DNA of 64,000 nt, from positions 2,108,001-2,172,000 of the forward strand of contig NZ_PEFF01000001.1 of assembly GCF_002754375.1 (NCBI RefSeq). The letters run 5' to 3'. Every line of letters begins with the position of its first letter. The stretch's first letter is position 1. Both the position numbers and the translations under genes were made by a program. This stretch comes from Variovorax sp. 54 (GTDB lineage Bacteria; Pseudomonadota; Gammaproteobacteria; Burkholderiales; Burkholderiaceae_C). Positions 25,697 to 35,645 of this stretch are shown piece after piece. The notes beneath the pieces were generated by a model. It was given only the letters and a program-made list of their open reading frames with translations. It was not told the origin of the DNA and ran no database searches.

Positions 25697-27659
25697 GCAG
25701 TTGCTCGTCCGCGATGGCGGCGGCCGCGGCAGGCGGCTGGCTGCCGTGCTGCGCGATCAGCGAGGTGAACTCGTGCAGGCGCTCCTGCAGCGCAGCCAGG
25801 TGGCTCTCTTGCGCGGCGATCTCGGACAGCCGGTCATCGAGGCTGCCCGCGGCGTTCTGGATGCGTTCGATCGCTTCGATGCGCTTGCTGAAATTGCGGC
25901 GGCGCTCCTTGAGCTGCGCATCGATCTGCGCGCTCGCGCCCTTGCTCCAGCGCTCGACCTCGGTCATGGCGGCTTCGTTGACGAGCCGCAGCCGGCTGGC
26001 CAGTGCACGCACCAGCTTGTCGCAGAAGTCGGCCTGCGCAAGCTTGATCAGGTTGCCCACGCCCAGGTAGTGGATGTGGCTGCGCTCGATCTGGCCCAGC
26101 TCCTGCTCGAAGCCGCTCAGGTCGGGCTCGGCCGGCGCCTGCAGCGTGAAGCCCTGCTCGGCGTTGAGCTGGCGGAAGGTGGCGTGCAGCATCGACTGGA
26201 TCTCGGCCGTCGTCGCCTGCACTTCACGCAGGTTGTTGCGCAGCGCATCGAAGGTTTCGCCGTACACCTTGCGCACGTTGAACTTGACGCCGGGGCGCTT
26301 GAGCGCCGCGGCCAGCTTGACCATGTCGGCCTTGAGCGCCGTGCGTCCGAGCACCGCGTACACCTCGCGCAGCAGCTTGCCCTGCACCGAGCGCAGCGCC
26401 AGGATGCGGGTGTTGCTGCCTTCGAATTCGGCGTGTTCCTGGTCGATGCGTGCGCGCATGTGGCGGATGACCGACACGTTCTTGCCGCGCAGGCCCTGCA
26501 GTTCCAGCGCCTGCTCCGACAGGTCACGCTGGCGCACTTTCAGCAGGCGCTCGGCCTCGGTGCGCAGCGCCGTCATGCCGGCGTCGACCGCAAGCCGCAG
26601 CATGGTTTCTCGCTTGCCGAGCACGCCTTCGCCGAGCAGCGCTTCGAGCGCCGGCAGCCGGCTGGCGTCGAGCAGGGCCGCGTCGTGAGCGATCTTGGCT
26701 TGCAGGCCCTTCTGCGCCGACACCGGCAGCACCTGCGCCAGCGGCACTTCGAGCAGCCGGGCCGCGCCTTCGCGCTGGCGCTCGATCTGCTGCGCGATCT
26801 GCGTCGGGGTGCTCAGCGTGTCCCACAGCGTGTCGATCTTGTTGAGCACCACGAAGCGCGTGTCGTGGCTCTCGTCGCCGGTGATCAGGTGCTCGCGCCA
26901 GATCGACAGGTCGGAGCGGGTCACGCCGGTTTCGGCGCCCAGGATGAAGACAACGGCATGCGCCTGCGGGATCAGGCTCACGGTGAGTTCGGGCTCGGCG
27001 CCGATCGCGTTCAGGCCGGGCGTGTCGAGGATCACCAGCCCCTGCTCCAGCAGCGGGTGCGGCATGTTCAGCACCGCATGGCGCCAGCGCGGAATTTCGA
27101 CGCGGCCTTCGGCGTCCTGCACGGGGTTGTCGTCGGGCGTCTCGGGGTTCCAGAATCCCAGCGCGCGGGCTTCGTCCTTGCTCACCCAGCGGACTTCGGC
27201 CACCTTGCCCATGGCCTGGGCCAGTTGCTCGGCGTCGCCCACCTCGATGGGCAGCTCGGTCCAGCGCGTGGGCCGCTCGCGCCAGTGGGTGAGCGAATGC
27301 GGCTCCAGGCGGGTTTCGATGGGCAGCAGGCGCAGCTTCGGCGCCAGTGCGGCGTCGTAGCCCAGCTCGGTCGGGCACATCGTGGTGCGCCCGGCGCTGG
27401 CCGGCATGATCCGCCGCCCGTAGCCGGCGAAGAAGATCGCGTTGATCAGCTCCGACTTGCCGCGCGAGAACTCGGCCACGAAGGCCACCATGACCTTGCT
27501 GGTGCGGATCTGGTCTTCGAGTGCGCGCAGCCGTTCGGCCACGGCCTGGTCGAGCAGCTCGTTGTCGGTCAGCCAACGGGACAGCCACTGAAGGCGGCGG
27601 GCGAAGTTGCTCCGCCAGGCGCCGTGCTGATCGAGCTGTTGGTTGAAAGAGCGGCTCAA
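25686..27659 (-). CDS. Dynamin-like GTPase
   Basis: 657 residues, start TTG at 27659 (SRSFNQQL); an in-frame stop lies seven codons upstream and no ATG exists before the GTPase domain. G1 is AEFSRGKS (62-69), matching the dynamin form G-E-F-S-x-G-K-S with Ala for the first Gly. G2 Thr is in GRTTMCPT (91-97), G3 is DTPG (212-215) and G4 is NKID (273-276). Long helical segments fill residues 330-650, as in bacterial dynamins. No membrane helix is evident. Bacterial dynamin-like proteins act in membrane stress response or fission; the role here is unknown. It overlaps mutY by 11 bases and mutM lies 102 bp upstream on the same strand. Confidence 0.88.
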   Translation of the reverse strand: MSRSFNQQLDQHGAWRSNFARRLQWLSRWLTDNELLDQAVAERLRALEDQIRTSKVMVAFVAEFSRGKSELINAIFFAGYGRRIMPASAGRTTMCPTELGYDAALAPKLRLLPIETRLEPHSLTHWRERPTRWTELPIEVGDAEQLAQAMGKVAEVRWVSKDEARALGFWNPETPDDNPVQDAEGRVEIPRWRHAVLNMPHPLLEQGLVILDTPGLNAIGAEPELTVSLIPQAHAVVFILGAETGVTRSDLSIWREHLITGDESHDTRFVVLNKIDTLWDTLSTPTQIAQQIERQREGAARLLEVPLAQVLPVSAQKGLQAKIAHDAALLDASRLPALEALLGEGVLGKRETMLRLAVDAGMTALRTEAERLLKVRQRDLSEQALELQGLRGKNVSVIRHMRARIDQEHAEFEGSNTRILALRSVQGKLLREVYAVLGRTALKADMVKLAAALKRPGVKFNVRKVYGETFDALRNNLREVQATTAEIQSMLHATFRQLNAEQGFTLQAPAEPDLSGFEQELGQIERSHIHYLGVGNLIKLAQADFCDKLVRALASRLRLVNEAAMTEVERWSKGASAQIDAQLKERRRNFSKRIEAIERIQNAAGSLDDRLSEIAAQESHLAALQERLHEFTSLIAQHGSQPPAAAAAIADEQLRAA

Positions 27660-27761
27660 GGGGAAGATGTAAGTAAGAATTTACAAATATAACATCGCCG
27701 AATGGCGAGCGGGGTACCTATAAGAGTTTGCCCCGAAGCAACGCCGCGGAGCCAGCCTTCC

Positions 27762-28577
27762 CTACGATTTCTGGCAATGGGGGCAGTAATAAGTGGAGCG
27801 CTGCCCCTGTTTCATTTGCCGGATCGGCGTACCGCACACCCGGCACGGCTCGCCCGCGCGGCCGTAGACGGTCGCTTCGAGCTGGAAGTAGCCGCTCTGC
27901 CCGTCCACGTTCGAGAAGTCACGCAGGGTGCTGCCGCCCTTCTCCACCGCCCGCGCCAGGATTTCGCGCACCGCCGCATGCAGCTTCGCCGCGCGCGGCC
28001 GGCTGATGCGCGCTGCCGACAAGGTCGGGCGGATGCCCGCCATGAACAGCGCCTCCGACGCGTAGATGTTGCCGACGCCCACCACCACGTCGCCCGCAAG
28101 CAGCACCTGCTTGATAGCCGTGCGGCGTTTCTTCAGCCCCGCGTGGAAGGCGTCGAGGTCGAAGGCATCGCCCAGCGGCTCCATGCCCAGTCCGCCGAGC
28201 AGCTTGAGGGCCCAGGGCGCCTCTTCGTCGTCCACATAGACCACGGCGCCGAAGCGGCGCGGGTCGTTCAGCCGCAGGGTCCCGAGTTCGGTGACGAGGT
28301 CGAAGTGGTCGTGCACGCCGGGCTCCGGCAGGTGGATGTCGAAACGCAGGCTGCCCGACATGCCCAGGTGCAGCAGCAGCAGCCCGCGGTCCAGGTCGAT
28401 CAGCAGGTACTTGCCGCGGCGACGCACCTCGCGCACGCGGCGCCCGACCAGCGCATGCGGCAGCACCATCAGCGCCCAGCGCAGCGGCTTGCCGATGCGC
28501 ACGGACTCGATGCGCGCGCCGGCGATGCGGTCGGCAAAGCCGCGCCGGGTGACTTCGACTTCGGGTAGTTCAGGCAT
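27762..28577 (-). CDS. mutM: Formamidopyrimidine-DNA glycosylase (MutM)
   Basis: 271 residues, normal length. The start [13 protein letters not shown] includes the catalytic Pro2 and Glu3. The Lys in the [11 protein letters not shown] segment, [12 protein letters not shown], and a C-terminal zinc finger (CRVCG and CPHC) are present. It excises 8-oxoguanine and related lesions. It is encoded 102 bp upstream of the dynamin-like gene and mutY, and is divergent from the TPR gene, with 71 bp between starts. Confidence 0.97.
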   Translation of the reverse strand: MPELPEVEVTRRGFADRIAGARIESVRIGKPLRWALMVLPHALVGRRVREVRRRGKYLLIDLDRGLLLLHLGMSGSLRFDIHLPEPGVHDHFDLVTELGTLRLNDPRRFGAVVYVDDEEAPWALKLLGGLGMEPLGDAFDLDAFHAGLKKRRTAIKQVLLAGDVVVGVGNIYASEALFMAGIRPTLSAARISRPRAAKLHAAVREILARAVEKGGSTLRDFSNVDGQSGYFQLEATVYGRAGEPCRVCGTPIRQMKQGQRSTYYCPHCQKS

Positions 28578-28648
28578 GAAAAGTAAAACTCCGGCAGCGA
28601 CGAAGCCCCATGCGGCGCTCGTTCAAATGGCTGGATTATTATGGTCAG

Positions 28649-30502
28649 ATGAACCCATCGCCCCGCCGTCACCGCCTTGCGGCGGCCGCGTCTCTCGTGC
28701 TGCTTGCCTATGCAACGCAGGCCCAGTCTCTTGAACCCACCGCCGCCGGCAACCCCGCTCCCGCCATCGAGCGCACAGCGCCGCCGAAGCCGCCGGTGCG
28801 ACCCCGGGCCACCACGGCCGCCAAGCCGGCCGCCGAGGCCGCACAGCCGTCGGCGCTGACGGCCGACCTGTTCTACGAAATCCTCATGGGCGAGATCACC
28901 GCCCGCTCCGGCGACCCCGGCTCCGGCTATTCGCTGGTGCTCGACGCCGCTCGGCGCCTGCGCGACGGCAAGCTGTTCCAGCGCGCGGTCGAGATTGCGC
29001 TGCAGTCGCGCTCCGGCGACGCGGCCATCTCCGCGGCGCGCGCCTGGCAGGAAGCGCTGCCCAATTCGCGCGATGCCCGGCGCATCGAGCTGCAGATCCT
29101 GATCGCGCTGAACCGCATCAGCGAAACCGTCGATCCGCTGCGCGCCGAAGTCGCGGCCACCTCGCAGATCGAGCGCCCCCTGCTGATGGCGGTGATCGCG
29201 CGCACCTACGGCCGCGCCGCCGACAAGAAACTCGCCGCCTCGGTGGTCGAGCAGGCGCTGGTCGACGAACTCAAGAGCCCGACCACCGGTGGACTGGCCT
29301 GGGCCACCGTGGGCCGACTGCGCCTGAACGCTGGCGACCCCTCGGGGGCGCTGGACGCCGCGCGCAAGGGGCAGGCGATCGATCCGGCGTCCGAGGCGCC
29401 CTCGGCGCTGGCGCTCGACCTCATCGACCCGGGCCAGCCGCTGGCCGAGCCGATCGTCACGCGCTACCTCGCCAACAACCCCAAGGCCTCGCCCGACCTG
29501 CGCATCGCCTATGCGCGCACGCTGGTCGAGAACCGCCGCTTCAGCGACGCCACCGCACAGCTCCAGACCCTGACGGCGGCACGCCCCGAACTGGCAGAGC
29601 CCTGGCTGCTGCTCGGCAGCCTGCAGATGCAGGCCCGCCAGGAAGCGGCGGCCGAAAGCTCGCTCAAGCGCTACGTCGACCTGATGACCGCCCCGGGCCA
29701 AAGCCAGGACGCCGGTGACGTCGCCGACCGCAAGCGCGGGCTGACGCAGGCGTATCTCGTGCTGTCGCAGCTGGCCGAACGACGCAAGGATTTCCAGGCG
29801 GCCGACCGCTGGGTCTCGCGCATCGACAGCTCCGACAACCAGAGCGCCATCCAGGGCCGCCGCGCCAGCCTGCTCGCGAAGCAAGGCAAGCTGCCCCAGG
29901 CCCGCGAGCTGCTGCGCGCACTGCCCGAGCGCACGGCGGACGAGCGCAAGCAGAAACTGCTCGCCGAAGCCCAGTTGCTGCGCGAAGCCAAGCAATACCA
30001 GGCCGCTTACGACCTGCTGGCCCAAGCCTCGGCGGCTGCGCCGGACGATGGCGACCTCGTCTACGACCAGGCCATGATGGCCGAGAAGCTCAACCGCCTG
30101 GACGACATGGAGCGGCTGCTGCGCCGCCTGATGGCGCTCAAGCCCGAGAGCCAGAACGCCTACAACGCGCTGGGCTACTCGTTTGCCGAGCGCAAGATCC
30201 GGCTCGACGAGGCCCGCACGCTCATCCAGAAGGCCGTGCAGCTCGCGCCCGAAGACCCGTTCATTGCCGACAGCCTGGGCTGGGTCGAGTTCCGGCTCGG
30301 CAACACGGCGGAGGCGATCCGCATCCTCGAGGCGGCCTACAAGACGCGGCCCGACCCCGAGATCGGCGCGCATTTCGGTGAAGTGCTGTGGTCGGCTGGT
30401 CAGAAGGACCGCGCTGTCGCGATCTGGAAAGAGTCGCTGCTCACGGACGCCGAAAACGAGACGCTGCAGGAAACCCTCAAGCGCCTGCGCGTCAAACCCT
30501 GA
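28649..30502 (+). CDS. Exported tetratricopeptide-repeat protein
   Basis: 617 residues from the ATG at 28649 (MNPSPRRHRL); an upstream in-frame start at 28610 is less likely because the signal peptide starts here. The signal region is AAAASLVLLAYATQAQ. A Pro/Ala-rich linker follows, then many helical repeats that fit TPRs, most clearly near the C-terminus (YNALGYSFAERKIRLDEA, DSLGWVEFRLGNTAEA). It likely scaffolds proteins in the periplasm. It runs directly into lolB (stop and next ATG adjacent), suggesting a shared role at the outer membrane. Its exact partners are unknown. Confidence 0.85.
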   Translation: MNPSPRRHRLAAAASLVLLAYATQAQSLEPTAAGNPAPAIERTAPPKPPVRPRATTAAKPAAEAAQPSALTADLFYEILMGEITARSGDPGSGYSLVLDAARRLRDGKLFQRAVEIALQSRSGDAAISAARAWQEALPNSRDARRIELQILIALNRISETVDPLRAEVAATSQIERPLLMAVIARTYGRAADKKLAASVVEQALVDELKSPTTGGLAWATVGRLRLNAGDPSGALDAARKGQAIDPASEAPSALALDLIDPGQPLAEPIVTRYLANNPKASPDLRIAYARTLVENRRFSDATAQLQTLTAARPELAEPWLLLGSLQMQARQEAAAESSLKRYVDLMTAPGQSQDAGDVADRKRGLTQAYLVLSQLAERRKDFQAADRWVSRIDSSDNQSAIQGRRASLLAKQGKLPQARELLRALPERTADERKQKLLAEAQLLREAKQYQAAYDLLAQASAAAPDDGDLVYDQAMMAEKLNRLDDMERLLRRLMALKPESQNAYNALGYSFAERKIRLDEARTLIQKAVQLAPEDPFIADSLGWVEFRLGNTAEAIRILEAAYKTRPDPEIGAHFGEVLWSAGQKDRAVAIWKESLLTDAENETLQETLKRLRVKP

Positions 30503-31048
30503 ATGGCATCGATCACGCACACGACTCCCACGGGGGACGACAACGCCCTCACCCGCCGCGCGGCGCTCGGCGCGGGCGGCGGTGCATTGCTGCTGTGGCT
30601 GACGGGCTGCGCCCAGCTCTCGGGCGGCCCCGCTGCCGCTCCCGGGCGTTCGGCCAGTTGGAGCGGCCGCATGTCGCTGCGCATCGACAGCGAACCCGTC
30701 CAGACCTTTGCCGCCCTGTTCGAGCTGCGCGGCTCGGCCGAAACCGGCGACCTGACACTGACCACGCCCATCGGCAGCACGCTCGCGCAACTGCACTGGG
30801 CGCCGGGTGAAGCCCTGCTGAAGAACGGCAGCGACACCCGCCGCTACGACTCCGTCGATGCGCTGATCGAAGCCGCCACGGGCGCCGCCATTCCGGTCGG
30901 CGCGCTGTTCGGCTGGCTCGACGGCCGCGCCGACCCCGTGCCCGGCTGGCGCGCCGATCTGGGCCAGCTGTCGAACGGCCGCCTGCAGGCCACGCGCGAA
31001 TCCCCCGCGCCCCGAGCCGACCTGCGCATCGTCTTCGAACGCTCATGA
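30503..31048 (+). CDS. lolB: Outer-membrane lipoprotein LolB
   Basis: 181 residues with a signal sequence and lipobox (LTGC, Cys36). Matching LolB features: SWSGRMSLRID at the start of the fold, DLTLTTPIGSTLAQLHW, and RYDSVDALIEAATGAAIPVGALFGWLDG. It receives lipoproteins from LolA and inserts them into the outer membrane. It starts immediately after the TPR stop and overlaps ispE by four bases. The position next to ispE and prs is standard in proteobacteria. Confidence 0.92.
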   Translation: MASITHTTPTGDDNALTRRAALGAGGGALLLWLTGCAQLSGGPAAAPGRSASWSGRMSLRIDSEPVQTFAALFELRGSAETGDLTLTTPIGSTLAQLHWAPGEALLKNGSDTRRYDSVDALIEAATGAAIPVGALFGWLDGRADPVPGWRADLGQLSNGRLQATRESPAPRADLRIVFERS

Positions 31049-31926
31049 AGGCGATCTACGACCTGCCTGCGCCGGCCAAGCTGAATCTGTTCCTGCACAT
31101 CACCGGGCGGCGCGACGACGGCTACCACCTGCTGCAGTCGGTCTTCATGCTGATCGACTGGTGCGACACGCTGCATGTCGAGCTGCGCCATGACGGCCAA
31201 CTGAGCCGTGAAGATCTCACCACGCCGCTGCCGGCCGACGACTTAGTACTGCGGGCCGCCCGCGCGCTGCAGGCGCACGCCGCGCCAGGCCAGGGCGCGC
31301 ACATCGGCATCGCCAAGCATGTGCCGGCGCAGGCGGGCATGGGGGGTGGCTCATCGGACGCGGCCACCTGCTTGCTCGCGCTCAACCGCCTCTGGAAGCT
31401 GAACCTGCCGCTGTCGCGCCTGGCGCAGATCGGGTTGAAGCTCGGTGCGGACGTCCCTTTTTTCCTCGGCGGGCGCAACGCCTGGGTCGAGGGCATCGGC
31501 GAAGAAATCACACCGGTAAACTTGCCACCGGCACGCTTCGTGGTGGCCAAGCCCCCCGAGGGACTGGATACCCGATTAATTTTTTCTGCGGATGATCTGG
31601 AACGGGCAACTCCTGTTGCTATAATCTCAGGCTTTGCTGCAGATAGCGAACAGCTAGAAGCCACAAACCTCGGCAACGGGGTTTACGACTTCGGTCACAA
31701 CGACCTGCAGCCGGTTGCCCAACGGCTTTGCCCCGCAGTCACCGACGCCATCGAATGGCTCGGACTGCAAGGATTGAAAGCCCGGATGACCGGCTCCGGA
31801 AGTTCGGTGTTCGCAAAGATGCCGCAATCGCCGCAGGAAGCGGAACTGCTTGAAGCCCCTCGGGGATGGCAGGTTCGACAATGCGACAATCTGGCGGTTC
31901 ATCCACTCTGGGGATGGGCAGCCTGA
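31045..31926 (+). CDS. ispE: 4-diphosphocytidyl-2-C-methyl-D-erythritol kinase
   Basis: 293 residues of GHMP-kinase fold: PAKLNLFLHITGRR at the start, the ATP loop PAQAGMGGGSSDAA and a C-terminal MTGSGSSVFA. It phosphorylates CDP-methylerythritol in the MEP isoprenoid pathway. It overlaps lolB (ATGA). From about 31555 to 31690 the coding bases are visibly more AT-rich than the flanks and contain a perfect extended -10 sequence, so a promoter for the downstream tRNA-Gln and prs may lie here. Confidence 0.96.
   Translation: MKAIYDLPAPAKLNLFLHITGRRDDGYHLLQSVFMLIDWCDTLHVELRHDGQLSREDLTTPLPADDLVLRAARALQAHAAPGQGAHIGIAKHVPAQAGMGGGSSDAATCLLALNRLWKLNLPLSRLAQIGLKLGADVPFFLGGRNAWVEGIGEEITPVNLPPARFVVAKPPEGLDTRLIFSADDLERATPVAIISGFAADSEQLEATNLGNGVYDFGHNDLQPVAQRLCPAVTDAIEWLGLQGLKARMTGSGSSVFAKMPQSPQEAELLEAPRGWQVRQCDNLAVHPLWGWAA
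31597..31625 (+). promoter_or_regulatory. Candidate promoter inside ispE
   Basis: A perfect extended -10 (TG, one base, TATAAT at 31617-31625) lies within ispE, with a weak -35 (CTGGAA, 31597-31602) at 17 bp. The surrounding codons are unusually AT-rich for this genome. It would allow tRNA-Gln, prs and rplY to be expressed apart from lolB-ispE. Confidence 0.5.
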
Positions 31927-31997
31927 AGAGATAATCGGAACGCTCTGCGGTTCGATGCGACATATATCGGTGGGTGGTGCAAACCATCAACCTGTGT

Positions 31998-32074
31998 AGG
32001 GGAGTCGCCAAGCTGGTTAAGGCACTGGATTTTGATTCCAGCATGCAAAGGTTCGAATCCTTTCTCCCCTGCCA
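31998..32074 (+). tRNA. tRNA-Gln (anticodon TTG)
   Basis: A 77-nt tRNA with an encoded CCA. Acceptor AGGGGAG pairs with CTCCCCT, discriminator G. The anticodon loop is TTTTGAT (anticodon at 32032-32034). It lies between ispE and prs, a placement conserved in many proteobacteria. Confidence 0.97.
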
Positions 32075-32216
32075 AATCTCTCAAACTGCGGCCTGATGGC
32101 CGCAGTGCTTCTTTTGCAGTCCACCGGCTGCAATAATCGGCAGCCCACACAGGCCGCCACGACTCGAAACCTTGGCGGCTTTCCCGCAAGCCCATTTGCA
32201 CTGCCCGGACGCGCTC

Positions 32217-33191
32217 ATGCAGGCCAATCACCCTGATTTCTTGGTTTTCACCGGCAACGCCAATCCCGGCCTTGCTGCAGAAATCGCGCACAACCTCGGC
32301 ACCTCGCTGGGCGCCGCACGCGTCGGTCGCTTCTCCGACGGTGAAGTCACCGTCGAGATCAACCAGAACGTTCGTGCCCGCGACGTGTTCGTGGTGCAGT
32401 CGACCTGCGCGCCGACCAACGAAAACCTGATGGAACTGCTGATCATGGTCGACGCGCTCAAGCGCGCTTCGGCCGAGCGGATCAGCGCCGTGATTCCCTA
32501 CTTCGGCTACGCCCGCCAGGACCGCCGCCCGCGTTCGAGCCGCGTGCCGATCTCGGCCAAGGTGGTGGCCAACCTGCTGGAAACCGTGGGCGTCGAGCGC
32601 GTGCTCACCATGGACTTGCACGCCGACCAGATCCAGGGCTTCTTCGACATTCCGGTCGACAACATCTACGCCTCGCCCGTGCTGCTGGGCGACCTGCGCC
32701 AGAAGAACTACGAAGACCTCATCGTGGTCTCGCCCGACGTCGGCGGCGTGGTCCGTGCCCGTGCGCTGGCCAAGCAACTGAACTGCGACCTCGCCATCAT
32801 CGACAAGCGCCGCCCGAAGGCCAATGTCAGCGAAGTCATGAACGTGATCGGCGAGATCGACGGCCGCAACTGCGTGATCATGGACGACATGATCGACACG
32901 GCCGGCACGCTGGTCAAAGCGGCCGAAGTGCTGAAGGAGCGCGGCGCCAAGAGCGTGTACGCCTACTGCACGCACCCGATCTTCTCGGGCCCGGCCATCG
33001 AACGCCTGTCCAAGGGCACCGCCCTGGACGAAGTGGTCGTCACCAACACCATCCCTCTTTCCGACGCGGCCGTCGCGTGCGGAAAGATCCGCCAGCTCTC
33101 CGTGGCACCGCTGATCGCCGAAACGATCCAGCGCATTGCCAAGGGCGAGTCGGTGATGAGTTTGTTCTCGGACCAGGACAACCTGTTCTGA
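32217..33191 (+). CDS. prs: Ribose-phosphate pyrophosphokinase
   Basis: 324 residues from the ATG at 32217 ([14 protein letters not shown]); the frame extends upstream but family proteins start here. Diagnostic motifs: [23 protein letters not shown] and the PRPP loop [10 protein letters not shown]. It makes PRPP for nucleotide, histidine and tryptophan synthesis. A clear terminator follows, though rplY and pth lie next on the same strand. Confidence 0.97.
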   Translation: MQANHPDFLVFTGNANPGLAAEIAHNLGTSLGAARVGRFSDGEVTVEINQNVRARDVFVVQSTCAPTNENLMELLIMVDALKRASAERISAVIPYFGYARQDRRPRSSRVPISAKVVANLLETVGVERVLTMDLHADQIQGFFDIPVDNIYASPVLLGDLRQKNYEDLIVVSPDVGGVVRARALAKQLNCDLAIIDKRRPKANVSEVMNVIGEIDGRNCVIMDDMIDTAGTLVKAAEVLKERGAKSVYAYCTHPIFSGPAIERLSKGTALDEVVVTNTIPLSDAAVACGKIRQLSVAPLIAETIQRIAKGESVMSLFSDQDNLF

Positions 33192-33206
33192 CCTGAGAGC
33201 GAAAAA

Positions 33207-33231
33207 GCGGGCCTCCTTCGGAGGCCTTTTT
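33207..33231 (+). terminator. Intrinsic terminator after prs
   Basis: GGCCTCC pairs with GGAGGCC across TTC (33210-33226), then five T. It sits between prs and rplY. Confidence 0.9.
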
Positions 33232-33277
33232 GAATCGGAGTCGCACTGGTCGCGGTGGACTCTCACAGGAGCTAGTT

Positions 33278-33934
33278 ATGAAATTCGTCGCTTATGAGCG
33301 CGCAAAGCAGGGCACGGGTGCGAGCCGCCGTCTCCGCATCACGGGCAAGACCCCGGGCATCGTCTACGGTGGTGACACCCAGCCGCAACTGATCGAAATC
33401 GATCACAACGCGCTGTGGCACGCCCTGAAAAAGGAAGCCTTCCACTCGTCGATCCTCGAAATGGAATTCGCCGGCGCCGTCACCAAGGTGCTGCTGCGCG
33501 ACGTGCAATACCACCCGTTCCGCCAGCTGGTGCAACACATCGACTTCCAACGCGTCGATGCCAAGACCCGCATGAACATGAAGGTGCCGCTTCACTTCAA
33601 GGGTGAAGAAGAGTCCGACGCCGTCAAGCTGGATCACAACCTCGTGAACCACGTGATGACCGAACTGGAAATCAACTGCCTGCCGAGCGATCTGCCTGAA
33701 TTCCTCGAGATCGATCTGTCGGGTCTGAAGAAGAACGCCACGCTGCACGTCAACGACATCAAGCTGCCCAAGGGCGTGAAGTTCGTGAGCCACGGCAAGA
33801 CCAACCCCGTCATCGTGTCGGCCGTGCCGCCGCTGGTGTCGGAAGAGCCGGCTCCCGCCGCCGAAGGCGCTGCTGCCGAAGGCGCTGCTGCTGCCGCTGG
33901 CAAGCCCGCCGCCAAGACGGCCAAGAAGAAGTAA
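33278..33934 (+). CDS. rplY: 50S ribosomal protein bL25 (CTC form)
   Basis: 218 residues from the ATG at 33278 ([10 protein letters not shown]), with AGGAG six bases upstream. It has the L25 fold in the first 95 residues, the CTC/TL5 beta domain to about 180, and an Ala/Glu/Lys-rich tail. It binds 5S rRNA in the large subunit. It is normally coupled to pth, as here. Confidence 0.96.
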   Translation: MKFVAYERAKQGTGASRRLRITGKTPGIVYGGDTQPQLIEIDHNALWHALKKEAFHSSILEMEFAGAVTKVLLRDVQYHPFRQLVQHIDFQRVDAKTRMNMKVPLHFKGEEESDAVKLDHNLVNHVMTELEINCLPSDLPEFLEIDLSGLKKNATLHVNDIKLPKGVKFVSHGKTNPVIVSAVPPLVSEEPAPAAEGAAAEGAAAAAGKPAAKTAKKK

Positions 33935-33960
33935 TCCTCTTTCTTTCCGTCCGCGAACAG

Positions 33961-33985
33961 AAGGCCCGCCTCGTGCGGGCCTTTT
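33961..33985 (+). terminator. Intrinsic terminator after rplY
   Basis: AAGGCCCGC pairs with GCGGGCCTT over a 5-base loop (33961-33983), followed by TT and a T-rich stretch. It lies 30 bp before pth. Confidence 0.82.
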
Positions 33986-34015
33986 GCTTTGTGGGGCGGC
34001 GAGATAATTCCCGCC

Positions 34016-34651
34016 ATGATCAAGCTGTTTGTCGGCCTCGGAAACCCGGGCCCTGAGTACGAAGCCACGCGCCACAACGCCGGCTTCTGGTGGATCGACG
34101 CCCTCGCGCGCGACTGGAAGCTCAACCTCGTGCCCGAGCGGGGCTACCACGGCCTCGCAGCGCGCGCGAACATCGGCGGCCAGAGCATCTGGCTGCTGGA
34201 GCCGCAGACCTTCATGAACCTGTCGGGCAAGTCGGTGGCCGCGCTGGCGCGCTTCTTCAAGATCGCCCCCGAAGAAATCCTCGTGGTGCACGACGAGCTC
34301 GACGTGGTGCCCGGCCAGGCCAAGCTCAAGTTCGGCGGCAGCCATGCGGGCCACAACGGCCTGCGCGACATCCACGCGCAGCTCGGCACCGGCGACTACT
34401 GGCGCCTGCGGCTGGGCATCGGCCATCCCGGCGTGAAGTCGGAGGTCGTCAATTGGGTGCTCAAGAAGCCGCTCAAGGAACAACGTGAAGCGATTGAAGA
34501 CGCCATCGTGCGCACCTTGCATGCCGCCCCCGCCCTGGTGGCCGGCGAGATGGAAAAGGCCACGCTGATGATTCACACGAGCAAACCGCCGCGGCCCAAG
34601 CCGCCGAGGCGGGAGCCCGGCGACGGAGGCACGACGCCTGCCGCCACCTAG
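34016..34651 (+). CDS. pth: Peptidyl-tRNA hydrolase
   Basis: 211 residues from the ATG at 34016 ([13 protein letters not shown]). The His in ATRHNAGF is the catalytic residue, and Asn and Asp neighbours are in MNLSGKSV and VVHDELD. It recycles peptidyl-tRNAs. The C-terminus has an extra Pro/Arg-rich tail of about 20 residues. The DUF4124-like gene follows 36 bp downstream. Confidence 0.97.
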   Translation: MIKLFVGLGNPGPEYEATRHNAGFWWIDALARDWKLNLVPERGYHGLAARANIGGQSIWLLEPQTFMNLSGKSVAALARFFKIAPEEILVVHDELDVVPGQAKLKFGGSHAGHNGLRDIHAQLGTGDYWRLRLGIGHPGVKSEVVNWVLKKPLKEQREAIEDAIVRTLHAAPALVAGEMEKATLMIHTSKPPRPKPPRREPGDGGTTPAAT

Positions 34652-34687
34652 CCGGCCACGGGAGTGCAGGGAGGGAGAGAACTAAAA

Positions 34688-35191
34688 ATGAGAAGAAGAA
34701 CGACGAAGAACAAGAAGACGGAAGAAGCCGCAACCAAGACGGCAACCAACCGGGTGATGGCTGTTTTTGCGATCGCGCTGTCCGCAGCCGCCATGGGCGC
34801 TTCAGCCCAGACCTGGCGATGCGGCAACACCTATTCCGACCAGCCGTGCGAAGGTGGGCGGACCGTGAAGGTGGACGACCGGCGCAACGAGGCGGACCGC
34901 AAGGCGGCGGAAGACGCCGCGCGCCGCAACGAACGCAGCGCCGACCGGCTGGCGCGCAGCCGCCAGTCGCTGGAGCGGGAGGCGCTCAGCCAGGGCAGTG
35001 CCACGACCTTCGATGCGGGGCGCTTCACCACGAACGCGCAACCGCTCACGCCCGCCGAAAAGGCCGCCCAGGCCCGCCAGCGCAAGCACACGGCCGCCCC
35101 CCGCCCGACGAGCGCGCGCTTCAACAGCCCGTCGACCGGCGACACGGCCCCGAAGGAAACCAGCAAGAAGAAGAAGAAAAAGAAGGAGTAG
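34688..35191 (+). CDS. Small exported DUF4124-like protein with poly-Lys tail
   Basis: 167 residues from the ATG at 34688, preceded by GGGAGGGAGA. The first 24 residues are Lys/Thr/Glu-rich, then a hydrophobic signal core (AVFAIALSAAAMGASAQ). The following WRCGNTYSDQPCEGGR has two Cys and the look of the DUF4124 domain found in exported proteobacterial proteins. The middle is charged and helical; the end is a run of seven Lys and Glu. Function unknown. It converges with the ferredoxin gene, with 6 bp between. Confidence 0.8.
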   Translation: MRRRTTKNKKTEEAATKTATNRVMAVFAIALSAAAMGASAQTWRCGNTYSDQPCEGGRTVKVDDRRNEADRKAAEDAARRNERSADRLARSRQSLEREALSQGSATTFDAGRFTTNAQPLTPAEKAAQARQRKHTAAPRPTSARFNSPSTGDTAPKETSKKKKKKKE

Positions 35192-35197
35192 CCCGGC

Positions 35198-35563
<366 letters not shown>

Positions 35564-35645
35564 TCAGGGCGGTCCGACGAGGAGCGACAAAGTTCACAGT
35601 CGAGGCACGGTTGTTGCACCAGTCAGTTATGCTGCGGCCCGCCCC

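Noticed and set aside
34688..35191. Assignment of the poly-Lys protein to a DNA-binding or toxin role
   Set aside because: The signal peptide and DUF4124-like start point to export; nothing else supports a nucleic-acid or toxin function.
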